Positions 15,957-25,460 are shown, counted from the stretch's first letter. The stretch is 64,000 bases of DNA from Streptomyces griseus (GCF_001715295.1 NZ_MDKB01000003.1:265954-329953); one strand, 5' to 3'. The notes: generated by a model from the sequence alone, not told the origin. Program-made: numbers and translations.

Positions 15957-18900
15957 TGGTCGCCGCCTCCATCATCTTCTCGGTGGTCTCCTGCTCGGAG
16001 AGACCGGCGAGCTCAGCGGCGTCCTTGGCGGCGAGCACTGCCTTGTAGGTGGACGGGATGATCTTGCTGAACCGGGTCACCGCGGTGTCCCAGTCGGACA
16101 GCAGCTTCTCGGCGACCGTGGAGGCGGTCTCCTCCTGGTGGCGGCGCACGACGGCGTGCAGCCACTGCTTGTCGGTGTCGTCGAGGGGCTGGACGGCGCC
16201 GAGGTTGCCGGTGTTGACGTTGCGGGGGTCGAGGTCGATGACGTACGCGATGCCGCCCGACATGCCCGCGGCGAAGTTGCGTCCGGTCTCGCCGAGGACG
16301 ACGGCGTGGCCGCCGGTCATGTACTCGCAGCCGTGGTCGCCCACGCCTTCGGAGACGACGGTGGCACCGGAGTTGCGGACGCAGAAGCGCTCGCCGGTCC
16401 GGCCGCGGAGGAAGACCTCGCCGCCGGTCGCCCCGTAGGCGATGGTGTTGCCCGCGATGGTGGAGTACTCGGCGAGGTGGTCGGCGCCGCGGTCCGGGCG
16501 GACGACGACCCGTCCGCCGGAGAGGCCCTTGCCGACGTAGTCGTTGGCGTCGCCCTCCAGGCGCAGGGTGATCCCGCGCGGGACGAACGCTCCGAAGGAC
16601 TGGCCGGCGGAGCCCGTGAAGGTGATGTCGATGGTGTCGTCGGGCAGGCCGGCGCCACCGAACTTCTTGGTGACCTCGTGGCCGAGCATGGTGCCGACGG
16701 TCCGGTTGATGTTGCGGATGGCGATCTGGGCGCGGACGGGCTGGGCCGTCTCGGCGCTGTCGGCGCCGAGGGCGTCGGCGGCGAGCTTGATCAGCTCGTT
16801 GTCGAGCGCCTTGGCCAGGCCGTGGTCCTGTGCGGCGATCTGGTGGCGGACGGCACCCTCGGGGAGTTCCGGCACGTGGAAGAGGGGCTCCAGGTCGAGG
16901 CCCTGGGCCTTCCAGTGCGTGACGGCCCGCTCGGTGTCGAGGAGTTCGGCGTGGCCGACGGCCTCCTCGATGGTGCGGAAGCCGAGCTCGGCGAGGATCT
17001 CGCGGACCTCTTCGGCGATGAACTCGAAGAAGTTGACGATGTATTCGGCCTTGCCGGAGAACCGGTCGCGCAGGACCGGGTTCTGGGTGGCGATGCCGAC
17101 CGGGCAGGTGTCCAGGTGGCAGACGCGCATCATGACGCAGCCGGAGACGACGAGCGGCGCGGTCGCGAAACCGAACTCCTCGGCGCCCAGCAGTGCGGCG
17201 ATGACCACGTCGCGGCCCGTCTTGAGCTGGCCGTCGGTCTGGACGACGATGCGGTCGCGCAGGCCGTTGAGGAGCAGGGTCTGCTGGGTCTCGGCGAGGC
17301 CGAGCTCCCAGGGGCCGCCCGCGTGCTTGAGCGAGGTGAGCGGGGACGCGCCCGTGCCGCCGTCGTGGCCGGAGATGAGGACGACGTCCGCGTGGGCCTT
17401 GGAGACTCCGGCGGCGACCGTTCCGACGCCGACCTCGGAGACCAGCTTCACGTGGATGCGGGCCGCCGGGTTGGCGTTCTTCAGGTCGTGGATCAGCTGG
17501 GCCAGGTCCTCGATGGAGTAGATGTCGTGGTGCGGCGGGGGCGAGATCAGGCCGACACCGGGGGTGGAGTGCCGGGTCTTGGCGACCCACGGGTACACCT
17601 TGTGGCCGGGCAGCTGGCCGCCCTCGCCGGGCTTGGCGCCCTGCGCCATCTTGATCTGGATGTCGTCCGCGTTGACGAGGTACTCGCTGGTCACGCCGAA
17701 GCGGCCGGAGGCGACCTGCTTGATGGACGAGCGGCGGGCCGGGTCGTACAGCCGTTCCGCGTCCTCGCCGCCCTCGCCGGTGTTGGACTTGCCGCCCAGC
17801 TGGTTCATGGCGATGGCGAGGGTCTCGTGCGCCTCCTGGGAGATGGAGCCGTACGACATGGCGCCGGTGGAGAAGCGCTTGACGATGTCGGAGACGGGCT
17901 CGACCTCGTCGAGGGGCACCGGTGTCCGGCCGGACCTGAAGCCGAACAGGCCGCGGAGCGTCATGAGGCGCTCGGACTGCTCGTCGACCCGGCCGGTGTA
18001 CTTCTTGAAGATGTCGTACCGGCGGTTGCGGGTGGCGTGCTGGAGGCGGAAGACCGTCTCCGGGTCGAACAGGTGGGGCTCGCCCTCGCGGCGCCACTGG
18101 TACTCGCCGCCGATCTCCAGCGCGCGGTGCGAGGCGGAGATGCCGGAGGCGGGGTACGCCTTGGCGTGGCGGGCGGCCACCTCCTTGGCGACGACGTCGA
18201 GTCCGGCGCCGCCGATCTTGGTGGCGGTGCCGTTGAAGTACTGGGCGACGAAGGCCTCTTCGAGGCCGACGGCCTCGAAGACCTGCGCGCCGCGGTAGGA
18301 GGCGACGGTGGAGATGCCCATCTTGGACATGACCTTCAGGACGCCCTTGCCGAGGGCGTGGATGAGGTTGCGGATGGCCTGTTCGGGCTCGATGCCCTCG
18401 ATGAACGTGCCGGCGCGGACGAGGTCCTCGACGGACTCCATCGCCAGGTACGGGTTGACGGCGGCGGCGCCGTAGCCGATGAGCAGGGCGACGTGGTGGA
18501 CCTCGCGGACGTCCCCGGCCTCGACGAGCAGGCCCACCTGGGTGCGCTGCTTGGTGCGGATGAGGTGGTGGTGGACGGCCGAGGTGAGCAGCAGCGAGGG
18601 GATCGGCGCGTGCTCGGCGTCGGAGTGCCGGTCGGACAGGACGATGAGGCGGGCGCCGTCCTCGATGGCGGTGTCGACCTCGGTGCAGATCGTCTCGATG
18701 CGGGCGGCGAGGGCGTCGCCTCCCCCGCCGACCCGGTAGAGGCCGGCCAGGGTGACGGCCTTGAGGCCCGGCATGTCGCCGTCGGCGTTGATGTGTATGA
18801 GCTTGGCCAGCTCGTCGTTGTCGATGACCGGGAAGGGCAGGGCGACGTTGCGGCAGGTCGCCGCGGTCGGCTCCAGGATGTTGCCCTGGGGGCCCAGCGT

Positions 18901-20508
18901 GGAGCGCAGCGAGGTGACGAGTTCCTCGCGGATGGCGTCCAGCGGGGGGTTGGTGACCTGGGCGAACAGCTGGGTGAAGTAGTCGAAGAGCAGCCGGGGG
19001 CGCTCGGAGAGGGCGGCGATCGGGGAGTCGGTGCCCATGGAGCCGAGGGGTTCGCCGGCGGTGCGGGCCATCGGGGCGATGAGGACGCGGAGCTCTTCCT
19101 CGGTGTAGCCGAAGGTCTGCTGGCGGCGGGTGACGGAGGCGTGGGTGTGGACGATGTGCTCGCGCTCGGGGAGGTCCTCGAGCTCGATCTCGCCGGTCTC
19201 CAGCCATTCCTCGTACGGCTTCTCGGCGGCCAGGGACGCCTTGATCTCGTCGTCCTCGATGATGCGGTGCTCGACGGTGTCGACGAGGAACATCCGGCCC
19301 GGCTGCAGCCGGCCCTTGCGGACGACCTTGGCGGGGTCGATGTCCAGGACGCCCACCTCGGAGGAGAGGACGACGAGGCCGTCGTCGGTGACCCAGTAGC
19401 GGCCGGGGCGCAGGCCGTTGCGGTCGAGGACCGCGCCGACCTGGGTCCCGTCGGTGAAGGTGACACAGGCCGGGCCGTCCCAGGGCTCCATCATCGTGGA
19501 GTGGTACTGGTAGAAGGCGCGGCGGGCCGGGTCCATGGAGGCGTGGTTCTCCCACGCCTCGGGGACCATCATCAGCACCGAGTGCGGCAGGGAGCGGCCG
19601 CCGAGGTGGAGCAGCTCCAGGACCTCGTCGAAGGACGCGGAGTCGGAGGCGTCGGGGGTGCAGACGGGGAAGATCCGGTCGAGCCGGGCCTCTCCGAAGA
19701 GGCGGGAGGCGAGCTGGGACTCGCGGGCCCTCATCCAGTTGCGGTTGCCCTTGACCGTGTTGATCTCGCCGTTGTGCGCGACGAAGCGGTACGGGTGGGC
19801 GAGCGGCCAGCTCGGGAAGGTGTTGGTGGAGAAGCGGGAGTGGACCAGGGCGATCGCGGTGGCGAAGCGGCGGTCGGAGAGGTCGGGGAAGAACGGCTCC
19901 AGCTGTCCGGTGGTGAGCATGCCCTTGTAGACGATCGTGCGGGCGGAGAGCGAGGGGAAGTACACCCCGGCCTCACGCTCGGCGCGCTTGCGCAGGACGA
20001 ACGCCTTGCGGTCCAGGGCGATGCCGGTGCTGGTGCCGTCGGCGACGACCAGCTGGCGGAATTCCGGCATCACGGCGCGGGCGCCCTTGCCGAGGATGTC
20101 CGGGGTGACCGGGACCTGACGCCAGCCGAGGACGTCGAGTCCCTCTTCGGCGGCGATCTTCTCGATGCGCCGGACGGCCTGGGCGGAGTCGTCCGCGGGC
20201 AGGAAGGCGATACCGACGGCGTACGAGCCGGCCTCGGGGAGCTCGAACGCGACCGTCTCGCGGAGGAAGGCGTCCGGGACCTGAAGAAGGATGCCGGCGC
20301 CGTCACCCGAGTCGGGCTCGGATCCGGTGGCGCCGCGGTGTTCGAGGTTGCGCAGTACGGTCAGCGCCTGCTCGACCAGCTCATGGCTGGCCACACCGGT
20401 CAGAGTGGCCACGAACCCGACGCCGCAGGCGTCGTGCTCGTTACGGGGGTCGTACATCCCCTGCTGAACGGGGCGACCGTCCATGGGCGACCAGGCGTCG
20501 GAACGCAT
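15949..20508 (-). CDS. gltB: Glutamate synthase (NADPH) large subunit
   Basis: The 1519-residue alpha subunit of GOGAT makes two glutamates from glutamine and 2-oxoglutarate. The N-terminal class II amidotransferase begins at Cys28 (CGVGF) after a 27-residue propeptide that is expected to be cleaved. The central FMN-binding synthase domain carries a 3Fe-4S cluster site around residues 1120-1135 (CHLDTCPVG), and the C-terminal glutamate-synthase beta-helix has repeated Gly-rich turns. The ATG at 20508 follows GGGAGAG. Upstream there is a near-perfect GlnR operator, so nitrogen control is likely. Confidence 0.97.
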   Translation of the reverse strand: MRSDAWSPMDGRPVQQGMYDPRNEHDACGVGFVATLTGVASHELVEQALTVLRNLEHRGATGSEPDSGDGAGILLQVPDAFLRETVAFELPEAGSYAVGIAFLPADDSAQAVRRIEKIAAEEGLDVLGWRQVPVTPDILGKGARAVMPEFRQLVVADGTSTGIALDRKAFVLRKRAEREAGVYFPSLSARTIVYKGMLTTGQLEPFFPDLSDRRFATAIALVHSRFSTNTFPSWPLAHPYRFVAHNGEINTVKGNRNWMRARESQLASRLFGEARLDRIFPVCTPDASDSASFDEVLELLHLGGRSLPHSVLMMVPEAWENHASMDPARRAFYQYHSTMMEPWDGPACVTFTDGTQVGAVLDRNGLRPGRYWVTDDGLVVLSSEVGVLDIDPAKVVRKGRLQPGRMFLVDTVEHRIIEDDEIKASLAAEKPYEEWLETGEIELEDLPEREHIVHTHASVTRRQQTFGYTEEELRVLIAPMARTAGEPLGSMGTDSPIAALSERPRLLFDYFTQLFAQVTNPPLDAIREELVTSLRSTLGPQGNILEPTAATCRNVALPFPVIDNDELAKLIHINADGDMPGLKAVTLAGLYRVGGGGDALAARIETICTEVDTAIEDGARLIVLSDRHSDAEHAPIPSLLLTSAVHHHLIRTKQRTQVGLLVEAGDVREVHHVALLIGYGAAAVNPYLAMESVEDLVRAGTFIEGIEPEQAIRNLIHALGKGVLKVMSKMGISTVASYRGAQVFEAVGLEEAFVAQYFNGTATKIGGAGLDVVAKEVAARHAKAYPASGISASHRALEIGGEYQWRREGEPHLFDPETVFRLQHATRNRRYDIFKKYTGRVDEQSERLMTLRGLFGFRSGRTPVPLDEVEPVSDIVKRFSTGAMSYGSISQEAHETLAIAMNQLGGKSNTGEGGEDAERLYDPARRSSIKQVASGRFGVTSEYLVNADDIQIKMAQGAKPGEGGQLPGHKVYPWVAKTRHSTPGVGLISPPPHHDIYSIEDLAQLIHDLKNANPAARIHVKLVSEVGVGTVAAGVSKAHADVVLISGHDGGTGASPLTSLKHAGGPWELGLAETQQTLLLNGLRDRIVVQTDGQLKTGRDVVIAALLGAEEFGFATAPLVVSGCVMMRVCHLDTCPVGIATQNPVLRDRFSGKAEYIVNFFEFIAEEVREILAELGFRTIEEAVGHAELLDTERAVTHWKAQGLDLEPLFHVPELPEGAVRHQIAAQDHGLAKALDNELIKLAADALGADSAETAQPVRAQIAIRNINRTVGTMLGHEVTKKFGGAGLPDDTIDITFTGSAGQSFGAFVPRGITLRLEGDANDYVGKGLSGGRVVVRPDRGADHLAEYSTIAGNTIAYGATGGEVFLRGRTGERFCVRNSGATVVSEGVGDHGCEYMTGGHAVVLGETGRNFAAGMSGGIAYVIDLDPRNVNTGNLGAVQPLDDTDKQWLHAVVRRHQEETASTVAEKLLSDWDTAVTRFSKIIPSTYKAVLAAKDAAELAGLSEQETTEKMMEAATNG

Positions 20509-20570
20509 CGGCTCTCCCGTCGTCGTCGTGGCATGTGCTGTGCCGAGGGACGACGTTGGCCCTCTGCGAA

Positions 20571-20586
20571 ATTTCGTGCAGGTTAC
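20571..20586 (-). promoter_or_regulatory. Second, two-part GlnR-like site close to gltB
   Basis: On the minus strand GTAAC-n6-GAAAT matches the first two blocks of the GlnR consensus apart from the final base. It lies about 63-78 nt upstream of the gltB start, where a repressor or activator could touch the promoter. Confidence 0.4.
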
Positions 20587-20754
20587 ATGATGGAACGCTT
20601 CTCAGAAAGCGGATAGGCCGCTCCAACATGCGGACACCACGGAGTCGTGGCGGCGGTGGTTCATGATCGGAAGGATCCTGATCGGATCACCGTCCGGAGG
20701 GGACCGCAGAGAGCAGGCGTCGTTGCCTGCGGTGTCTGAGGCTCTTGCCCCGCG

Positions 20755-20781
20755 GTCACCGAATTGAAACCGCCGGGTAAC
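20755..20781. promoter_or_regulatory. GlnR operator upstream of gltBD
   Basis: GTCAC-n6-GAAAC-n6-GTAAC matches every specified base of three consecutive blocks of the Streptomyces GlnR consensus gTnAc-n6-GaAAc-n6-gTnAC. It is about 250 nt upstream of gltB. GlnR is the global nitrogen regulator of actinomycetes, and GOGAT is a logical target. The rest of 20509-20923 has an AT-rich patch at 20761-20820 and no gene. Confidence 0.7.
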
Positions 20782-20792
20782 GACTACTTATG

Positions 20793-20804
20793 TGCAGTCC
20801 TGCA
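20793..20804. repeat. Short inverted repeat TGCAG-TC-CTGCA
   Basis: A 5-bp inverted repeat in the AT-rich patch just beside the GlnR box, upstream of gltB. It could be an operator half-site pair or part of the promoter; nothing further supports it. Confidence 0.3.
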
Positions 20805-20923
20805 TAGCGTCTCATTTTACGGCCGCCCGGCCGGTCCGCCCAGGGATCCGCGTCACGACGTACGTCACACCGGGATCAACACCGCAGGACGCTCCATGCT
20901 TCCGGCCGCCGCTCCGGGCGCTC

Positions 20924-21658
20924 TCAGCTTCCGACCGCCACCCCGAAGAGGGTGCCCAGACCGTAGGTGAGCGCTGCCGCCGCCCCGCCGAGCACGAGCT
21001 GGCGCAGTCCGCTGAACCACCAGCTGCGGGCCGTCACCCTGGCCACCAGGGCGCCGCAGGCGAAGAGGCCGATCAGTGCGAGCAGCACGGCGGGCCACAG
21101 CGCGGAGGCGCCGAGCAGGTACGGCAGGACGGGCAGCAGGGCGCCCAGCGCGAAGGCGCCGAAGGAGGAGACGGCCGCGACGAGCGGGGAGGGCAGATCG
21201 CCCGGGTCGATGCCGAGCTCCTCGCGGGCGTGGATCTCCAGCGCCTGTTCGGGGTCCTTCGACAGCTGGCGCGCGACCTCCTGGGCGAGCGCGGGCTCGA
21301 CGCCCCGGGACTCGTACAGCTCGGCGAGCTCCCGCATCTCGTCCTTGGGGTGCTTGCGCAGCTCGCGCCGTTCGACGTCGAGTTCGGCCTCGACGAGTTC
21401 GCGCTGGGAGGCGACGGAGGTGTACTCGCCTGCCGCCATGGAGAAGGCGCCCGCGGCCAGCCCGGCCAGGCCCGTGATGACGATCGTCCGGTGGGAGACC
21501 GCTCCGCCGGCGACGCCGGTCATGAGGGCGAGGTTGGAGACCAGGCCGTCCATGGCACCGAAGACCGCCGGGCGCAGCCAGCCGCCGTTCACGTCGCGGT
21601 GGGTGTGATTGTCGCGGTGCGCCTCGTGCAGTACGGCGTCGGTCTCGATGATGGCCAC
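20924..21658 (-). CDS. VIT1/CCC1-family membrane transporter
   Basis: A 244-residue integral membrane protein related to plant vacuolar iron transporter VIT1 and yeast CCC1, which move Fe2+ or Mn2+ across membranes. The first helix region holds the family signature DGLVSNLALM. A long charged cytosolic stretch, about residues 75-145 (Glu/Arg-rich, HPKDEMRELAELY), matches the metal-binding domain between TM2 and TM3. Three C-terminal helices follow. The GTG start at 21658 follows GAAGGAGAG. It is divergent from the ARH operon. Which metal it carries, and in which direction, cannot be read from the sequence. Confidence 0.85.
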   Translation of the reverse strand: MAIIETDAVLHEAHRDNHTHRDVNGGWLRPAVFGAMDGLVSNLALMTGVAGGAVSHRTIVITGLAGLAAGAFSMAAGEYTSVASQRELVEAELDVERRELRKHPKDEMRELAELYESRGVEPALAQEVARQLSKDPEQALEIHAREELGIDPGDLPSPLVAAVSSFGAFALGALLPVLPYLLGASALWPAVLLALIGLFACGALVARVTARSWWFSGLRQLVLGGAAAALTYGLGTLFGVAVGS

Positions 21659-21893
21659 AGCTCTCTCCTTCTCCGGAACGGGCTCTTCGCGTTCCGCCCC
21701 CGCTCGATCCTCGAAAGTACGCACGAAAAGGGCCTCCCGCCAGCAAGGAAGGCCGTACTTACCTGCCTCGGCGACCGTCCTGCGGGCGTCAGCCGTGTGG
21801 CCGCTTTCCCGCCGGATCGGGCTCGCGCGGAGCCTCGCGTGGAACGGATCGCACAGGCGGTGGACCGCCGGGGGCGAACGAAGGGTCGACGCG

Positions 21894-22970
21894 ATGGAGC
21901 TGATGACGGGCAGTGCGGTGGGGCCGCCCTCGGGCAGCGCGCCTGGGGGCACGGCCGACCGGGCGCGGGGCGCACTGCTGGGGCTCGCGGTGGGGGACGC
22001 GCTCGGTGCCCCGGCGGAGAACCTGCGGCCGTCCGAGATCCGGCGCCGCTGGGGGCGCATCGAGGGCTTCGTGAGCGACGACCCGGCGGGGACGGACGAC
22101 ACGGAGTACGCGATCTTCTCGGGGCTGCTCCTGGCCCGGCACGGTTCGGCGCTGACCGTGTCCCACGTGGAACGGGCCTGGCACCACTGGATCGCCGACC
22201 TGGACGAGGGCCCGTTCCGGGGGGCCGGTTTCAGCGAGCGCGGCACGCTGGAGAACCTGCGCAGGGGGCTGGCGGCACCGATCTCGGCGCAGCACCGGCA
22301 CGCGTGGAGCGACGGGCTCGCGATGCGGGCGGCGCCGTTCGGCGTCTTCGCGGCGGGGCGGCCGGCGGAGGCGGCCCGGCTGGTGGCGGTGGACGGGCGG
22401 GTCAGTCACGAGGGCGAGGGGATCTACGGGGGTCAGGCGGTCGCGGCGGGGGTGGCGGCCGCCATGGTGGGGTCCGGGCTGGCGTCGGTGATCGCCGCCG
22501 CGCTGTCGGTCGTGCCGATGGACTCGTGGACGGCCCGTTCGCTGCGGCGCGCGGTGACGGCCGCGCAGCGTGCGTACCCGGACCGGCTGACCGCGGAGCG
22601 CGCGGTGCGCTCCGCCGTGGTGATCGGCGGTTACCCGTGGACGGACCTGGCCCCGGAGGCGGTGGGACTGGCGTTCGGGGCGCTCACGGCGGCGCGCGGC
22701 GACTTCCGTACGGCGGTCCTGACGGCCGTGAACATGGGGCGGGACGCCGACACGACGGCGGCGGTCGCCGGAGCGCTGGCCGGGGCGCTGCACGGGGCCT
22801 CGGCGATTCCCCGGGACTGGGCGTCGGCCGTGGGCCCGGTGCGGGGCAGCTGTCTGCCGTCCATGCGGGGCTACCACGTGCTGGACATCGCGGAGCTGCT
22901 CACCCCGGACGACGACGGCGGCGACGCGGCCGGCGGGCCGGTCCCCGTCGGCGGGGAGGCCGGACGATGA
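21894..22970 (+). CDS. ADP-ribosylglycohydrolase family protein 1
   Basis: A 358-residue protein of the DraG/ARH superfamily, binuclear Mg2+ hydrolases that cleave N- or O-linked ADP-ribose or related ribosides. Both metal motifs are intact: TDDT at 67-70 and GRDADTT with Asp284, Asp286 and Thr287. The N-terminal GALLGLAVGDALG helix is typical. It is the first of seven genes whose start codons overlap the preceding stop, so it heads an operon; the promoter must lie in the 235-nt gap behind the VIT gene. The true substrate is unknown; protein-linked ADP-ribose, free ADP-ribose and other N-ribosides are all possible. Confidence 0.85.
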   Translation: MELMTGSAVGPPSGSAPGGTADRARGALLGLAVGDALGAPAENLRPSEIRRRWGRIEGFVSDDPAGTDDTEYAIFSGLLLARHGSALTVSHVERAWHHWIADLDEGPFRGAGFSERGTLENLRRGLAAPISAQHRHAWSDGLAMRAAPFGVFAAGRPAEAARLVAVDGRVSHEGEGIYGGQAVAAGVAAAMVGSGLASVIAAALSVVPMDSWTARSLRRAVTAAQRAYPDRLTAERAVRSAVVIGGYPWTDLAPEAVGLAFGALTAARGDFRTAVLTAVNMGRDADTTAAVAGALAGALHGASAIPRDWASAVGPVRGSCLPSMRGYHVLDIAELLTPDDDGGDAAGGPVPVGGEAGR

Positions 22971-24331
22971 CCGCCGCGCACCGGCCCGCGGACGGCCCCG
23001 TCCGGGAGGCCTCCACCGGCTCGCCGTCCGCCGGCCTCGTCGGCCTTCGCGTCGCCGCGGAGCGGGCCCTCGGTCCCGGGCCGGACCGTACGGCCGGGGC
23101 GCGGGCCGGGGAGCGGCGGCGCCCGGCCCCCGGCCGGCAGGCACGCGTCGAGGGGCTGCTGCTCGGGCTGGCGGCCGGGGATGCGGCCGGCTGGCCCGCC
23201 GCCCGGCACCGGGCGGCGCGGATGCCCGAATGGACCCGGCGGCTCACCCGGGAGCTGGACACCTTCGCGGAGCAGAACGCGACGACGACCCTGCCGGTGC
23301 CCATCGCGCTCAACCAGCCGCCCGAACCGCTGCGGCTCGGGCCCTCCGACGACGCCGAGTGGGCCGCGTTCGCCGCCCGTACGGTGCTGGCCGCCGCCGC
23401 CGACCACGCACCCGGCCTCTCCCCCGGCCACCGGATGCGGGACGCGATCGACCGCTCGTGGAACGCCCTGGCCGCCGAGGTGGCCGCCGCCGGCGCCCGG
23501 GCCCCCGAGGTCGAGTCCGCGGTCCTGCCCCTGCGGGCCCGGATCTCCGTACGGGCGGGGCTCGGCAATCTGGCGGCCGGGCTGCGCCCTCCGGCCACCG
23601 GACACGACAATCCGCACTACTTCGACGACGCGGCCTGCGTCCGGGCCGCCGTCCTCGCGGTGGTGCACCCGGGTGACCCCTCGGCCGCAGCGGGGCTCGC
23701 CGAGTTCGACGCCCGGTACACCCAGGACGGTGACGGGGTGCACGGCGCCCGGGCGGTCGCCGCCGCGATCGCCGAGTCCCTGGCCGGGGCGGACGTCGAC
23801 ACCGTGGTGAACGCGGCGCTCGACTTGCTGCCCGAGGGCACCGAGATCGCCCGCAACGCCGTCCACGCGGTGCGGCTGGCCCGGGAGTTCGCGGGTGAGG
23901 CGGCCGGCGCCTTCGCCCTCGTCCCCGTCCTGGAGCACCAGATCGTCGACCACGTCTACAGCTACGGCATCGCCGCGGCCGAGACCGTGCCCGTCGCCCT
24001 CGCCCTGACCGCCGCGGCCCGGGGCGACATCGCGCAGGCAGTCCCCGCGGCGGCCTGCCTGTCCCGGGTCGCCGACTCCGCTCCCGCCCTGGCCGGGGCG
24101 CTGACCGGCGCTCTGGGCGGGATCGGCGCCGTCCCCGCGGGCTGGCGGGAGGCCTGCCGCACGCTGGCGGGATGCGCGCTGCCCCGGCTCGCCGGGACCG
24201 ACCTCGTGGAACTCGCCGGACTGCTGGCAGCCACGGAACCAGCCTCCCCGGGTGGACAATTCCGGCATGACACCCAAAACGCCCGCACCGTTCGCAGCAG
24301 GCACGATCACCACGGCGCTCACGCTCGATGA
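22967..24331 (+). CDS. ADP-ribosylglycohydrolase family protein 2, altered metal site
   Basis: A 454-residue ARH-family member whose ATG overlaps the previous stop (ATGA). About 65 N-terminal residues are extra and low in complexity. The first motif reads SDDA (127-130) instead of TDDT. In the second motif, the expected DxDT is replaced by VADS (368-371), so one metal-binding Asp has become Val. The rest of the fold, including GLLLGLAAGDAAG, is recognisable. It may have lost catalysis or use a different metal arrangement. Its 3' end overlaps the next gene by 65 nt. Confidence 0.75.
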   Translation: MTAAHRPADGPVREASTGSPSAGLVGLRVAAERALGPGPDRTAGARAGERRRPAPGRQARVEGLLLGLAAGDAAGWPAARHRAARMPEWTRRLTRELDTFAEQNATTTLPVPIALNQPPEPLRLGPSDDAEWAAFAARTVLAAAADHAPGLSPGHRMRDAIDRSWNALAAEVAAAGARAPEVESAVLPLRARISVRAGLGNLAAGLRPPATGHDNPHYFDDAACVRAAVLAVVHPGDPSAAAGLAEFDARYTQDGDGVHGARAVAAAIAESLAGADVDTVVNAALDLLPEGTEIARNAVHAVRLAREFAGEAAGAFALVPVLEHQIVDHVYSYGIAAAETVPVALALTAAARGDIAQAVPAAACLSRVADSAPALAGALTGALGGIGAVPAGWREACRTLAGCALPRLAGTDLVELAGLLAATEPASPGGQFRHDTQNARTVRSRHDHHGAHAR

Positions 24332-25460
24332 CCGGATCACCGGAGCGCTCGTCGGCGCGGCCGTGGGCGACGCGCTCGGCGGACCCGTCGAGGGCTGGAC
24401 CCCGGAGCAGATCGCCGAGCGCCACGGTGGCCGCGTGACCGGCGTCGTCGGCCCCTGGCACGGGGACGACTGGCGTACCGCGCGCCCCATCGCCCCGTAC
24501 CACAAGGGCGACGGGCACGTCACCGACGACACCCTGATGACGCACGCGCTGGTCCGGGTCTACGGCACGGTCCGCGACCACCTCGACGCGTACGACGTGG
24601 CCGACCACCTCGTTCCGGACCTGATGTCACGGCCCCGGTGGATCCCCGAGCTGGAGGCGGAGGCGCTCCCCCTGCAGCGGATCTTCCTCGCCGAGAAGTG
24701 GATCGTCACACGGCTGCACTACGGCCACGCCGACCCCCGCGAGGCGGGCTCCGGGAACATCGTCAACTGCGGGGCCGCGATGTACATGTCCCCGGTGGGC
24801 CTGGTGAACGCCGCCCACCCCGAGGCGGCGTACGCGGAGGCGCTGGACGTGGCCGGCGCCCACCAGTCCTCGTACGGGCGCGAGGCGGCCGGGGTGCTCG
24901 CCGCCGCCGTCGCCGCCGCCTGCACGCCCGGCGCCACGCCCACCTCCGTCGTCGAGACCTGCCTGACGCTCGCCAAGGACGGCACCCGGTCGGCGATCGA
25001 AGCGGTGTGCGAAACGGCGCAGCGCCACACCGACTTCGAGTCCGCGCTGGCCCCGCTCCGCGCCGCCGTCGCCCCGTTCGACACCGTCGGCCCGCACTAC
25101 CGCGAGCCCTGCCTCGGCGCCCGCCGCCCCTCCCGGCTGCACGCGATCGAGGAACTGCCGGTCGCGCTGGGCATGCTGCTCGTCGGCGGGGGCGACTACC
25201 GGCACACGGTCCTCGGCTCGGTCAACTACGGGCGCGACTGCGACTCGATCGCCACGATGAGCGGCGCCCTCGCGGGCGCCCTGCACGGCGAGCGGGCGGT
25301 CCCCGCGGTCTGGGCGAAGACGGTGGCCGAGGCCAGCCGCCTGGACCTGCACGCCCCCGCACGGACCCTGGCGGAGGTGGCCCGCGAGATCTTCGGACGC
25401 GACACGGCCCGGCGCCGCGCGCACGAGGCGGCGTTCACGTCACTGACGGGCGAGCGGTGA
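24267..25460 (+). CDS. ADP-ribosylglycohydrolase family protein 3
   Basis: A 397-residue ARH-family hydrolase with both metal motifs present: TDDT at 86-89 and GRDCDS with Asp324, Asp326 and Ser327. The conserved core starts at about residue 24 (RITGALVGAAVGDALGG). The ATG at 24267 lies inside the end of the preceding gene, and a GTG at 24252 is an alternative. The unusually long overlap raises the possibility that translation really begins later, but no good internal start precedes the core. An insertion around GNIVNCGAAMYMS and HYREPCLGARRPS distinguishes it from member 1, so these are old paralogues rather than a recent duplication. Confidence 0.85.
   Translation: MTPKTPAPFAAGTITTALTLDDRITGALVGAAVGDALGGPVEGWTPEQIAERHGGRVTGVVGPWHGDDWRTARPIAPYHKGDGHVTDDTLMTHALVRVYGTVRDHLDAYDVADHLVPDLMSRPRWIPELEAEALPLQRIFLAEKWIVTRLHYGHADPREAGSGNIVNCGAAMYMSPVGLVNAAHPEAAYAEALDVAGAHQSSYGREAAGVLAAAVAAACTPGATPTSVVETCLTLAKDGTRSAIEAVCETAQRHTDFESALAPLRAAVAPFDTVGPHYREPCLGARRPSRLHAIEELPVALGMLLVGGGDYRHTVLGSVNYGRDCDSIATMSGALAGALHGERAVPAVWAKTVAEASRLDLHAPARTLAEVAREIFGRDTARRRAHEAAFTSLTGER

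Noticed and set aside
15883..20616. A 1577-codon open frame on the plus strand opposite gltB and gltD
   Set aside because: It is an antisense shadow caused by high GC; its composition (Gly/Asp/Val/Leu-rich, no domain) is artificial, while the minus strand encodes complete GltBD.
20791..20808. Arginine repressor (ARG) box near gltB
   Set aside because: The TGCAG/CTGCA arms only loosely resemble an ARG box, and no arginine gene is adjacent.
21659..21893. Iron-dependent regulator box in the VIT/ARH divergent region
   Set aside because: The TAAGTA-containing patch does not show the 19-bp palindrome expected of IdeR/DmdR sites.
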